Origin: Symbiodinium natans | Lineage: Eukaryota > Sar > Dinophyceae > Suessiales > Symbiodiniaceae | DNA: 64,000 nt | Reading direction: 5' to 3' | Assembly (NCBI GenBank): GCA_905221605.1 | Contig: CAJNDS010002710.1 | Coordinates: 37,501-101,500, forward strand | In this document: positions 39,644 through 50,330 of the stretch, in pieces | Layout: every line of letters begins with the position of its first letter | How positions within the stretch are numbered: the stretch's first letter is position 1 | Notes under the pieces: generated by a model | Databases searched by the model: none | The model's input: only the letters and a program-made list of their open reading frames with translations | Told to the model about the DNA's origin: nothing | Translations under genes and position numbers: made by a program

Positions 39644-42600
39644 CTAAAACAGCTCTGCCAATAGAAGCCGAGGGTCATCGTTGTTCAGCCAGAAGGTTTC
39701 CGAGTAGAACCGCGTTAGCGACTGTTGAGCGCGCAACAGCACAGGATCATCCAAGTTGTAGCGAAGGAGTGGGTGCGGGATGTGCACATAGATGTTATCC
39801 TCCGGCACTCCTCTCGCTGCCGTCACGCTCTGCCCCGGCATCTGGTCATACAGGAAAGCACAGTCCTGGTAGGAGATGCCCGCAGAACGCATGGGTGGGC
39901 TGTCGCACCACTCAACAACGAGATTGAAGATCTTGTCTCGCAGCAGCTCGGTCTGCATGGCGTAACCAGCCTTGGATAGTGCATCTGCTAGCCCTCGACA
40001 TCGCCCATCCGAAGTCGCGACGGCGTTCGGCGCTTCTTCTCGGGCTGGTTCTGCAGCATCTGGAGCCCGACCCCTGCTGCCACCAGCCGGGCGAGGTATG
40101 TGGCTGAAGGCAGCATCCTCGCACTCGTTTAGAAGGTTGCTGGCAGAGTTGTTTCTTGTCTGCAGCAGCTCCTGTAAGACGCCCAAAACGTCATCGTCAC
40201 AGGTGAGCTTCGCGCTTCCCATCAGCCTGAAAAGACCTTCAAGCTGCAGAAAGAAGCGCTTGCAGCGAGCGAGTGTTGCTTGTGGCGGAACCCCTTTGTG
40301 AAGCGCGAAAGCTCCTAGGTGGAAAAAATACAAGTTGCCATCGTGGCAGCGCATGGATCGTTCTCCCTCTATAATCCACAGAAGCACCACCAGTTCTCGT
40401 AGATGGAGGTCAGCCAGTCGAAGTCGGTAGACCGTGATGGCGCCTGTCACCAGTCTCAATAAGCTTTCCTCCATGTCTGGAATCTTTCGCAGGATGAACT
40501 GTCGAATCCGCGAAACCTTAGTGGGTATGCTGGGTTCGTCCTGACCGACTAGCGGAGAAACCTCCGCTAAGCAAACACCAGCGGTCCTGTTAAGGTCGTC
40601 GAATAAATCACGAAAAGAGTTCATCGTCGTGTCCGCGCCAGGCAGAAGACGTCTCTTCCTGGCTTGCTCCAACCTGAGGTCGCCTTCTTTCCCTTCCGCA
40701 CTCAGCGCGATTTCCAGATGCATTTCCAGTTCTTCTGCAAATTCGTCCTGCACCTGAAAAGTGTCTTCCCTGGACACCAAGCCTTGCTCCGGCTGGACAT
40801 CAGCATCTTCGATTGGTTCCTCGCCGACCTGAGGGAACCAATCCGACGCTGATGCCTGGCTTGCGCCGCCCAGCAGGTCGCTTTCCTTTTCGAGTCTTTC
40901 CCCTTGGACGTTGCACCAGGGTTCGTCCAGGGCGGCTCCAAGCGGTTGCATGAGACTGGCCTGAGAAGACCCGCCGCAGAAGTCATGGCACATCACAATC
41001 GGAATCTCTTCTTGAAGCAGCCGAAGAGAATATCGGGAAAGACGCAAGTGCATGTGGCTCCACCCGCCCGAATAGATGCGCTCGCGACACCAGCATGTGC
41101 CTCCTCTGACATCGCGCCAAGCCGCAAGCATGTCCACGGTCTCTTTCTCTAGTCTAGGAACCTCGTCCACAAATGCTGTCGGATAATGTTCAGGATGACA
41201 ACAGACAACCATCATACGCGATACAGTCTGGCCATAGTACTTCTCCAACAAATGTCTGTAAACATTGAGCTGTAGCCTGTAGTGAACACCTGTGCAGTCT
41301 GCCAGATGAGAGATTGGGGGCCGCATACACTGAAAGGAATGGTACTTGTTTGGCAGGCCGGATGTACGCTTCCAATCAACGACAACCAAACTCCCATCTA
41401 CCAGGCGAGCACAAAAGTCGATGGAACCTGCTAGTTGTTCATCCTCACCATAGATTGTCCACTCTGTTCGCCACGCTGTTGCGCCATCCTCGAGAGTGGC
41501 AAGGAATGAGCGCAACATTCTAACCTCTGGAGAAGTGTCAGGCACTGAGTGACCGTTGATGAGAGCCTCAAAGATGTAATGCATGTATGTTCCGTACTGA
41601 GCAGCCTCCGCTCCTGCAGTCGCCCACATAGCCTTGACATCCTCCCTGCTCAGAGTCAACTGCGCAATCTCGTCCTCGATGTTGTGCATGCTGGAGATGG
41701 CTCGTAGCATGCTACTGATGCGAATATCATCTCGCGGGCTGCTAGCATATTGGTCTAGCAACTCTGGACATAGCACTCGCAGACGGGCCATGGAAGTGAA
41801 TGATACCTCGCGCCGCAGGTATCCGGCCCGAGGCCAGTTCTGGCCGTTTACCATGTTAGTAATCACCTTGTCTGCGTCAAAGGGCGTGCAGAAGCTATGG
41901 ATCACACCGGTGACAGAACCCTTTGTTTGCACCCCATCGATGTAATATCTGTGATGGGATGCCTCGAAGCGAATCTTGAAATCTCTTGGGTGTGCTCTCA
42001 ATAACCTGAGCACATCCACGTCCGGTGAGTTCTCAGAGTCGAAGGCTGCTGGCGAAGATGGAAAGGAGAACGCTGCCGGCTGCTGCAAAGTGGGAAGGAG
42101 GCCAGTCGCCGAGGCTATGCGACGAGCAGCCTTACGCCCACAGGCCTCGAGCCTGGAAGCCGAGATTCTCTTTCGCTGCTGAACATCCAGTGTTGTAGAT
42201 CCACCGATCACGTCCATGGAAAAGGATGCAGTCTCTCTGGAACGCGGTGAAGAATGGGCCCCCTCCCAAAATCTTTCGCTTTGATTTTGCAGCCGCAGGA
42301 ATTGCAGCTGAACAGCTGCCGCCGAGGCGCTGGCAAGCCATTCTGCTGAGAATTCCTCTGGGTCAGAGAACTCATCAAGGAAACACTGCCGCCCCAGCGG
42401 CAGCTTCGCTGCTTCTGCATGGATGTAATGGTAAAGCAGCTTGTGCTTCTGTTGTTGTATGAGATCCAATATGGTCCTGGCCCTGTACAGGAGACTCTCC
42501 CATTGGCGTTTGGTCAAAGCTACCCGCTCTCGAGGGTGCGGCAACAAGTCGACCAGGACAGGCATTTTTGTGAGAGAAGCAGCATGCCGCTGCAGCAGAT

Positions 42601-45600
42601 CACGAATCACTGAAAAGAATTTGTTGCGCTCATCCACGGCTCGCCCAGACGCCAGGTCGTCCCATATATCTCTCGCTGTGATGAAGGCCTGTCCTGACCC
42701 GCGCTGATGGGCTACGTCCGGGCCGTCCATGTAAGCCACGCACGTGGCTTTTTTCCTGCATGCTTCAGGCTTGGAATCTGAAAGCAGTCGTTGCTGAGGG
42801 CTCTGCAAAAGCGAAGTTCCACCGAGACAATCATCGCTAGGCTTGCCAGGCAGCTCGCTCTCCAACAGGACGAAACTTCTTCTGATGTTGCAGAGGTGTC
42901 GCTCCCAGTTTCGTTTCGAAATAGCAGGATCCACAGGTGACAGCACAAGTTGCTTGCTCACGGCATCTCGGTAAGGTATCAAGACCATCATCATACGGGT
43001 CCAGGCGTCCACGCGTTTGGCGGCGCGATCCACATCTGAGAGGGAATGCTCTTGCGGATCGCCTTGGTTATTCCGGCGGAGGTTGCTCAACATACATGCT
43101 GGATTCACATGGCCTGTGACCTCTCTCGCTCGGTAATCCACACTGTCAGTGTAATGTTTCCACGTGCGAGAATCCACAGTGAGATCAAAGGGATCCGGAA
43201 CGATGGACCAGAGAGCCGGACGTGTCACCATCTCCTGGATATTCCGCAATGTCAGGGCGCAAACCTGCTCAATTCGGCAAAATATCACGTAGTCAGCTAT
43301 GGCTGACGCGAGAGCAGGAGATGAAGTTGCTCCGCCAATACAGTCGCCCAGTTGAACAAGCCTGCAACCCGGACACAAGGCCCCAGGCGCCTGCCACCTG
43401 TGGTCCCTGCAAACCCAGGAACAGCACCCCCAGCAAACTGCCCAGCGAGGAGAACTCAGAGGCTCCTCGTGGCCGCAGCAGGAGCACCTGAGCAGGGATG
43501 CTGAAGACTCACGACCGAGTTACAGTACCTACTGCGTCTGCAGAATCGCTATTCTTTAGTTGGACCGACCAAAATTTCTATCCTCACCTCACCAAAGTCT
43601 CAGGATCGACGGGCGAAAGCAGTGGATTCATGGTGGCTGTCTCTGTCGCAGATGGCTTGGAAATAACCCAGATGAATAGTGATGAAAAAGCTCCGGGCAT
43701 GTCGGCGTATCCTTCCTCGAGGCGAGCCGTGCCGATTTTTTGCCTGTTCAAATACAGCTGCAGTCGATGGGTTGACCAGTTCAGCAGAAACTCGTTAGCT
43801 GCGCCAGGAGGATTCAGCCTACTGTTGACCATGTTCGACGGAAAACGCTGGAGAGGGGCGCCACTGTACCCCACCGAAAGTTGACAAAACCTCGTGTAAG
43901 GAGCAGCGATTTTCATGTAAGAGCTCCGGTTGCTCGTGATCGCCTTGGCACCGATATAGATGGCCATCACGCTGCGTGGCAGGGTCAGTGAAAATCTTGC
44001 TGCTCCGAAGAGGGGATGAGTGCTTGCCCACCCGCTGACGTTGTTGCCCGGAATGTCGAGTTCCTCTGGGTACCAGTGCACGATTGCTTGGCGAGGGATG
44101 TTTTCCACACACACCAGCTGTGGAATCTCCATCGTGAGAGATGCTGCCTCTCGGAAGAATCTGGCTGCGTTGCGAATTGCTCGCGGGCTCTCTGCGAGCG
44201 CAGGCACAACAAGATTTATGTGTCTGCCCTGCCAGTACTCCTTCTTCAGCACGATGGATTGTAGCTCGCGGCTACAAGATGCCAGGTTGTGGATGTCGTC
44301 GTAGTCATCGAATAAACTTGGAATGGTTCTCAGGATGTCATGTGCCCAGTCTGGCGCTGACAGAGATACGTGCTCCTGGTTCTCCTGGTCCACCGTGTCT
44401 GCATCCGCGCCACCTAAGTAGTCGTCCAGCTCGGCATCGCAGGGACCATTACACATTCTGAAAGGCACTTCCTCCAAATGACGCCGGCACGCCCACGTGA
44501 AGCACCGCGGACAGATAGCCCAATCCCCAGCGGCCAGGCTATCCCTACGGTTGCACTGGCTGCACCGAATGCGTGCGTCCGCGTTAATGGCTGACGGACA
44601 AGCTGCAACGACAAGGTCATGCTCCGATATTTCCTTTTGCCCGAAAGCCCAAACATACAGGCTGGAGAAAATTGGAGCTGCCGTCAGCGACTCCACTGAG
44701 TCAGCAAGGACGCAGCGGCCATCCAAGTGCAGACGAAAAAAGGATTGGCTCCAACGCAGGTCGACCTTGTGCCGAGTTCCGGCCTGCAACCGATGGCAGC
44801 CCGCGTCGAAGTACGGCATTGACGGCAGCCCATGCGTTCCCATCGCCCATGTCAGGTCCGCCCTGTGCAGGTTGGTGATTCGAACAAAGGTTCGACCACT
44901 GAGCCGGGGATCCTTTACACCTATGTACAGACCTGAGATGTTGGCGGACACGGTCAGGTGCAAGCTGGCACAGCCCAGTAGCGGATGGGAAGACCATGCA
45001 CCCAGCATGAAGCCGCCATGCCTGGCCACTGGTGCCACTTTGTCCGCAGTCCATGTGAGCATGGCTTGCTCCGGCAGGGTGTCCAACGTAACCATCTGGA
45101 AGATGTTCATGGACAGCGACCTGCATTTCTGCCACACATGCGAAAATGACCGCAGAACTTGGCCGTTGGCAAACTCGAGGCTGTCGATGCTGATGTCTCC
45201 TCAACAGGTTGGCGCAGGTGTGTGTGTGTGTGTGCTCCACGTAGAGTTCTCTTACTAGAAGATAGTTTATCGGCAACGGCAAGCATCGGCACTAAAAGTC
45301 TTTCTTTCTTTTGTTGACTGAGTTACTTCCTTTCCATTGCCTGTAGTCCCGAACCGCCACTTTCAGTTCGTTGGAGACTGCTGCCAACGCGCCCAGATAC
45401 TGGGGCGAGAAGAAGTACCCCGGCAGCCATCGCAGAAATTCGACAGGCAGCGTACCTCCGAGTCTGTCACCACCGCCGCAGACGTCTTCCGAGGCAAGGA
45501 AAGGTGAGGTGCTGTGCAGAAGCTCCTTGGAGACTACGGCATAGATACCTTGGAGAGAACTTTGCAGCTCTGCGACATCTCGAAGCTGAGCGTCGCCTGG

Positions 45601-46008
45601 TCGACACGACGAGGATACTGTGCAGGTACCGTCTTCATGCACTCGAGCCCCCATGAAGTGCTGATCGCGAGCACGATACAGTATGTATCGACCCGGCGCG
45701 TCCATCTTCTGCACACGAAGTATGGCATACCTTGATCGAGTGAATGTAACAAAGACACCACACATTAGGCACGATAACGTGTGCTTTGATAGCCTACCCT
45801 GGCACGCTGAGTCGCCCCAGCGGCGCTACCATGTCGTTGCCGTCCGTGAGCACGCGAAAGGGGCCATGACCTCTGTAGGGCACCTTCACCCCAGTGGAGC
45901 GAAGCGAGTCCACGAGGCATGTATCCTGGAATCTTGCATCGCCTCCAGGGTTACAGATGCCAGTACAAAGAGCACGAAGCCATGGGGTTATGTCACGCGA
46001 AGCATGTG
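39644..46008 (-). CDS. Giant protein: Cys-peptidase-like, F-box/lectin-like/zinc modules, PD-(D/E)XK nuclease
   Basis: Predicted exons 46008-45798, 45730-45327, 45199-43588 and 43487-39644, at least about 2,020 codons. All joins keep phase. In order: a papain-like-type segment (FQDTCLVDSL at 45919, DQHFMGARV at 45658); F-box-like helix 1 (LPVEFLRWL...RQWKG); lectin-like beta-sandwich 1; cysteine module 1 (CSQC...WAICPRC...CRRH); F-box 2 (SLFDDYDDIHNLA...EYWQG); sandwich 2; cysteine module 2 (CSCC...WAVCWGC...CRDH); F-box-like 3 (ALTLRNIQEMV...LW); an unassigned region; and a nuclease domain (41985-41090) with GTYMHYIFE, GSIDF, VVDWKRT and YRLQLNVY. The duplicated modules align across predicted introns, which supports the splicing. 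The true start and further 5' exons are unresolved. Function inferred: DNA processing for a mobile element, perhaps with ubiquitin-ligase recruitment. Confidence 0.7.
41090..41985 (-). other. PD-(D/E)XK nuclease domain within the giant protein
   Basis: Begins with an F-x-x-x-x-H-x-Y pattern (FEASHHRYYIDG) and SVTGVIHSF. Then come GTYMHYIFEAL (histidine codon 41579-41581), AGSIDF (aspartate 41417-41419), VVVDWKRT (aspartate 41375-41377, lysine 41369-41371) and QLNVYRHLLE (glutamine 41270-41272). These are the ordered motifs of RecB/lambda-exonuclease-type nucleases, and all catalytic residues appear intact. Confidence 0.85.
43488..43587 (-). other. Predicted 100-bp intron joining the F-box/lectin exon to the nuclease exon
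   Basis: Donor GTGAG|GTGAGG, acceptor CTGCTCAG|GTGC, phase 2. It produces ETLVRCSCCGH, aligned with ARIRCSQC of the first copy. Without splicing, the upstream frame stops three bases later and the nuclease frame has no ATG near its start. Confidence 0.75.
45200..45326 (-). other. Predicted 127-bp intron with a CA tract
   Basis: Donor GGAA|GTAACT, acceptor GTTGAG|GAGAC. It gives WKGRDIS, matching WQGRHIN in the second module. The intron contains a CA-rich tract. Confidence 0.75.
45731..45797 (-). other. Predicted 67-bp intron
   Basis: Donor CCAGG|GTAGGC, acceptor GATCAAG|GTATGC, phase 2. It unites the cysteine-containing and histidine-containing halves of the peptidase-like segment. Confidence 0.5.
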
Positions 46009-46903
46009 CTGTTGAGTTATAACCGTGAGTCACACGCGGCCTTTGCCGGGACAGGCCATGGGTGCCATAGCAGTCTTAGCTGATCTGCTCTGTCCAGGAG
46101 GACAGCGAAGGAGCTTTTCCTGGAGCTGCTGCTGCTGCCTGTGAGACAACAAGCATGCGCAGAGTGCCTTTACGCCGCAGTCGCTATCCATGCCTGCTGA
46201 GGATCTTCGCCTTCGCGACACGCAGCTTCTTGGGGCCATCGTTCCTGGAACGTGCAAGTGACAAGTGTGTTTCTTCAACATGTTGGCCCGAGACGAACAC
46301 AAAGTCCTGGGGGCGCGCCAGTCTGGAAAAATCTCGATGCAGGCGGTGCTTTTCAGTCTGCGTGCGACGTTGCTGATCAAGTTGTCACCTGCACGGGTCG
46401 ACTGTGACAAAAGGAATTTAGGTTGCTGCGTTCCTCAAAGAAGCGATTGTGCGCTTGACACTAACCGAGTCGAGCAACACCAACTCGGCTGCGAGCCCCG
46501 CTTCTTACCCAGGTGCCGCCAGCTGGTCCCTGGGTCTCGAACGGTGCAGGCGAGAAGGTGATTACACACTTCGAGTGCGAGTGCCGAAGACTTTACTGCA
46601 AGTGAAAGGCAGCGCTGCTCAGGGCTGTCTTCGACGTCGCATTGCCGGCCAGCTCGCTTCAGAATGACGTCGTCCGACAAGGCCAGCCTCTTGTCACACC
46701 TGATAAGCAACTGGGCAGAACAATTACAGCTACTTCCTGGCGCTGCAATCATTGTTTTCCGACTCGGACAGTGGCGCACACCCGCTGACGCTCGTGTCCA
46801 TGGGGCTTGCTTCTTGCTGCCTCAGTCTGTGTTTACCTTCCTTTCAATGCGTACCCAGTCCCCGTCTCAAGCAAGCACAGCGTGCATCATCGCCCTTGCT
46901 GCA
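46009..46903. other. 5' flank of the giant gene
   Basis: A minus-strand frame at 46030-46410 and plus-strand frames at 46449-47050 are open and moderately protein-like, but I recognise neither. A phrase TTCTTGGGGCCATCGTTCCT near 46228 recurs in the minisatellite at 49350 and 49700. Confidence 0.4.
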
Positions 46904-47886
46904 TTGCTGCAAGCAGAATCAGCAGGCAGTGTACCCTCTACGGAAATTTGTAGACGCAGCTTGCATGTTCCTGAGTGTCTAACTGGACCGGCGCCACTTC
47001 CCGCGACTTGCTGTTGTCACCATCACCACACCTCGCACGTGGATAGCTAATCTTCACGTAGCAGGGCGATCCACATGAATTCCATCGAACATGCGCCATG
47101 GAGCTTCACGAGGTGACTGAGCTTCCCGCTGCGTCGCCTCGGCGTTCTGATCGGACCTGAATCAGGCAATATGAAAGTATTCAATGTGCCTTCCTTTCGT
47201 AGAGAGAAAGCTTGATCAAGCACCAGGCCTCTTGCTGCAAGCAGAATCAGCAGGCAGTGTACCCTCTACGGAAATTGTAGACGCAGCTTGCATGTTCCTG
47301 AGTGTCTAACTGGACCGGCGCCACTTCCCGCGACTTGCTGTTGTCACCATCACCACACCTCGCACGTGGATAGCTAATCTTCACGTAGCACGGCGATCCA
47401 CATGAATTCCATCGAACATGCGCCATGGAGCTTCACGAGGTGACTGAGCTTCCCGCTGCGTTGCCTCGGCGTTCTGATCGGACCTGAATCAGGCAATATG
47501 AAAGTATTCAATGTGCCTTCCTTTCGTAGAGAGAAAGCTTGATCAAGCACCAGGCCTCTTGCTGCAAGCAGAATCAGCAGGCAGTGTACCCTCTACGGAA
47601 ATTGTAGACGCAGCTTGCATGTTCCTGAGTGTCTAACTGGACCGGCGCCACTTCCCGCGACTTGCTGTCGTCACCATCACCACACCTCGCACGTGGATAG
47701 CTAATCTTCATGTAGCGCGGCGATCCACATGAATTCCATCGAACATGCGCCATGGAGCTTCACGAGGTGACTGAGCTTCCCGCTGCGTCGCCTCGGCGTT
47801 CTGATCGGACCTGAATCAGGCAATATGAAAGTATTCAATGTGCCTTCCTTTCGTAGAGAGAAAGCTTGATCAAGCACCAGGCCTCG
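46904..47886. repeat. Three tandem copies of a 327-328 bp unit
   Basis: Unit starts TTGCTGCAAGCAGAATCAGC at 46904, 47232 and 47559, with only a few differences between copies. No gene was recognised inside a unit. Confidence 0.95.
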
Positions 47887-49244
47887 CTGGCTCAGACCAA
47901 AGAACCGCCCGACGCGGTCCCCTGCCCTTGCGCCGGTGACTTCTGGTGAGCTCATCCCGGCGCCTGTAGAACCCCAGCCACCATGCGCCATTGCCTAGCT
48001 TCCGCTCCTTGCATGGGTTGGCGGGTGAATAGGGTTCGTCCACCGTGCTCACCCTTCTGCATCTTCCGCCGAAGTGGGGCTGGAAGACCAGGGACGTGCG
48101 CTTGCCACCCGGTGGATGCGACCTTGTGCGCCCCAGGCTTGGCAGAGCCCTCAAGGGCTCCCACCGGTCGGCGTTCTCCCGGGTGCGCAAAGGATAGCCC
48201 GGCGCAGTGGACGGGATGGAGGTGCCTCAGAAAAGCAAAAGCCGCAGATTGTGCTACCACACTGCGGTCATGCTATTCAGTCTGCAGGAGCATATAACAC
48301 GCTTGCCAGGACACCTTTCTCGCAGACGCAGCCGAAATTGTCGAGCTGCTTGAGAGCGGCGCCTCGATCATGGTCTCTCATCCGGGGTACCATGTACACA
48401 CAACTTTGAGCAGACAAGGTGCTCTTCGAGACGGTATGCACGGCGCCGTCACCTGAGCCGGCAAGATGTGCTGTTTCTAAGCAAAGGCGCATAGATAGCA
48501 TGATGGCATCTCCCGACTAAGCCACAGCTACAGCCGGCTGAGTATGCTTCTCCTCTCCTCCACGCTGCGGTCATGCTTTTCAGTCTGCAGGAGCATATAA
48601 CACGCTTGCCAGGACACCTTTCTCGCAGACGCAGCCGAACTTGTCGAGCTGCTTGAGAGCGGCGCCTTGATCATGGTCTCTCATCCGGGGTACCATGTAC
48701 ACACAACTTTGAGCAGACAAGGTACTCTTCGAGACGGTATGCACGGCAACCACCTCTGCAAAGGTGCCTGAGTTTGTCTATATTCGACACATCTCAACCA
48801 TATAGTACCTCGCGCGCATTCGGTTATCTCTCTTAGCCCCGGCCAGGTCGCGATGGGGTACGGCCTCGCTTAGGAGACCGTTTGGCAAGTGATTGCACTC
48901 GGTTGCTCGGTGAATGATGAGAGCACGCGGACCTCAGCACAACAGCATGGTGTGCGTTTGTGCGCTAACCGCTTCACTGCGTAATCGACACGCAAATGCA
49001 CAGCAGCTACGTGAGCTCAGTTCTGAACATTCCCAACCTGCGCTCGATGCGCCGAGAAAGAAGAATCGACCGATAGCAGCCTCCATTGTAGAGGGCTTAC
49101 CTCAGGGCCAGCAACTGTATGCGTGCAGATCTCAGCTGAAAGATAGAACACCCGCGCTTCACACATTCAATTTATTCGCCACGATGCGACTAAAGGCGGT
49201 GGCAAAAGTATCGAGATGAATAGCTGAGAGCCAAGTGCTTCCAC
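47887..49244. other. Unassigned sequence with a 183-bp direct duplication
   Basis: 48262-48444 recurs at 48565-48748 (GGAGCATATAACACGCTTGC in both). The remainder shows no recognised gene. Confidence 0.6.
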
Positions 49245-50040
49245 GTGAGCTCCATAGTGTCATGTTGGCCAACGACGCATACGGGCAATAAGACCCGGAA
49301 CGTGAGTCTACCTCCCACACCCATGGCTCGGCTACCCATTGCTTTCACGACCCGTAGCTTCTTGGGACCATTGTTCCTGGACGAACAGGTAAGACTCGAT
49401 GCAAATGAGTCTACCTCTCACAGCCACGGTCATTGCTACCCAGAACGTCAGCAGATCTGGCATAGCCATCAAGACCCGGCACGTGAGTCTACCTCGCACA
49501 GCCAAAGTCATTGCGACCCGGAACGTTAGCATGCCGGGCATAGCCATCAAGACCCGGCACGTGAGTCTACATCGCACAGCCATAGTCATTGCGGCTCCGC
49601 ATGTCAGGTTACCTTGCACAGGCAATAAGACCCAGCACGTGAGTCTACCTCCCACGGCCATGGCTCAGCTACCAATTACCTTCACCACCCGTAGCTTCTT
49701 GGAACCCTTGTTCCTAGACGAACAGGTAAGACTCGATGACCCAGCAAATGAGTCTACCTCGCACAGCCACGGTCATTGCTACCCAGAACGTCAGCAGACC
49801 TGGCATAGCCATCAAGACCAGGCACGTGCGTCTACCTCGCACAGCCACGGTCATTGCGACCCGGAACGTCAGCAGACCTGGCATAGCCATCAAGACCAAG
49901 CACGTGAGTCTACCTCGCACAGCCAAAGTCATTGCGACCCGGAACGTTAGCATACCCGGCATAGCCATTAAGACCCGGCGTGTGAGTCTACATAGCAAAG
50001 CCATAGTCATTGCGGCTCACGTCAGTTTAACTTACGGGGC
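49245..50040. repeat. Minisatellite with units of about 63 bp in a longer duplicated frame
   Basis: Units share GTGAGTCTACCTCGCACAGC and GGCATAGCCATCAAGACC. The phrase CCTGGACGAACAGGTAAGAC, or its close variant, introduces each of two larger blocks (about 49345 and 49690). Both strands stay open over long stretches, as expected for a unit length divisible by three, so coding is not implied. Confidence 0.85.
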
Positions 50041-50330
50041 CCGTTTTTTTAACACCCGGAAATTTGTTAACAGCCAAACAGATATTTTTAGTGCATAAAT
50101 ATGAAAACATGCGGATTTAAACTGGTCTTTTACACCACTCCCGCGGCCGTTGCAGGTTGGCCGCCCTCCACTTATTTAAAAAACGTCACTGTGCCTTGCA
50201 CAGACAATGTCGCTTAAGGGCTTTTAGGGATGAGGGCCTGATCTCTTTTTCTTCACGTGTTTGAAGCTCCAGCTGTACAAAGCACGCTGAGACTGCCCAG
50301 ATTCCGCAGAAGTGAAAGGCACCGGTTTAG
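50041..50330. other. Unassigned sequence
   Basis: No feature was recognised. Confidence 0.4.

Noticed and set aside
39644-39760. The nuclease gene and the polymerase/transposase gene forming one transcript unit by splicing
   Set aside because: No acceptable donor was found before the TAG at 39644. Separate genes, or co-transcription with trans-splicing, are more likely.
44497-45258. 253-codon plus-strand frame
   Set aside because: Antisense shadow of the lectin-like/zinc exon and running across its predicted intron.
34136-46903. Terminal inverted repeats bounding the two-gene element
   Set aside because: I compared both flanks by eye and found no convincing long inverted repeat. A computed self-alignment would be needed.
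49332-50098. Overlapping long frames on both strands of the minisatellite
   Set aside because: A unit length divisible by three keeps all frames open. No domain-like sequence was seen.
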